Of a DNA stretch of 5,449 nt, positions 5,416 to 5,449 are shown piece by piece. Numbering within the stretch: position 1 is the first letter of the stretch; each line of letters starts with the position of its first letter. Position numbers and translations under genes: made by a program. The DNA comes from Candidatus Thorarchaeota archaeon MP8T_1 (GTDB lineage Archaea; Asgardarchaeota; Thorarchaeia; Thorarchaeales; Thorarchaeaceae). The stretch covers positions 1 to 5,449 of the forward strand of contig PJER01000138.1 of assembly GCA_002825465.1 (NCBI GenBank), in the 5' to 3' direction. The notes below the pieces were generated by a model. That model was given only the letters and a program-made list of their open reading frames with translations. It did no database searches and had not been told where the DNA came from.

Positions 5416-5435
5416 AGGTTTCGCATCAGAACCTT
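5415..5435 (+). other. Stem-loop at the stop codon of the channel gene
   Basis: AAGGTT (5415-5420) pairs exactly with AACCTT (5430-5435) around a 9-base loop, starting on the last base of the TGA stop. It lacks a following U-tract within view, so a terminator role is unproven. The remaining bases to 5449 show no identifiable gene. Confidence 0.25.
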
Positions 5436-5449
5436 TGCCCAGCAGTATA

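Noticed and set aside
5425..5449. Possible 3' end of a convergent minus-strand gene (short open frame ending in TGA at 5427-5425)
   Set aside because: Only seven codons are visible before the window edge, too few to separate from chance.

Overview
The window looks like chromosomal DNA of an archaeon, most likely from the Asgard group; Thorarchaeia is a guess from overall impression, not a proven placement. The main reason is a full-length Ras/Rab-type small GTPase with all five G motifs, fused to a long charged C-terminal coiled coil. GTPases of this eukaryote-like kind are abundant in Asgard genomes. Supporting this, several genes have purine-rich Shine-Dalgarno sequences combined with archaeal TATA-like elements, and introns are absent. 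I see no rRNA, tRNA, CRISPR array, insertion sequence or phage gene.

Layout from left to right. A small multi-pass membrane protein (minus strand, start at 250) runs off the left edge. A complete class III PLP-dependent aminotransferase of the glutamate-1-semialdehyde aminomutase (HemL)-like branch follows on the minus strand (389-1690). Next, also on the minus strand, is a membrane methyltransferase of the isoprenylcysteine carboxyl methyltransferase / phospholipid methyltransferase superfamily (1889-2752). Divergent from it is a 141-residue cysteine-rich protein with two probable zinc-ribbon sites (2860-3285, plus). This gene converges, with a 15-base gap, on the GTPase/coiled-coil gene (3301-4311, minus). 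The GTPase gene is in turn divergent from an MscS-type mechanosensitive channel gene (about 4477-5415, plus), after which only 34 bases remain.

The genes do not form one obvious operon. Spacings of 138 and 198 bases separate the three left-hand minus-strand genes, and each has its own possible Shine-Dalgarno sequence and upstream promoter-like or palindromic sequence, so they are probably transcribed separately. The most thought-provoking neighbourhood is 1889-4311. There an ICMT-like methyltransferase, a cysteine-rich zinc protein and a Ras-like GTPase lie side by side. In eukaryotes ICMT acts on prenylated Ras-family GTPases, but the GTPase here ends without a C-terminal cysteine, so a direct enzyme-substrate link is not supported by the sequence. 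The clearest candidate for something under-described is the GTPase/coiled-coil fusion itself.
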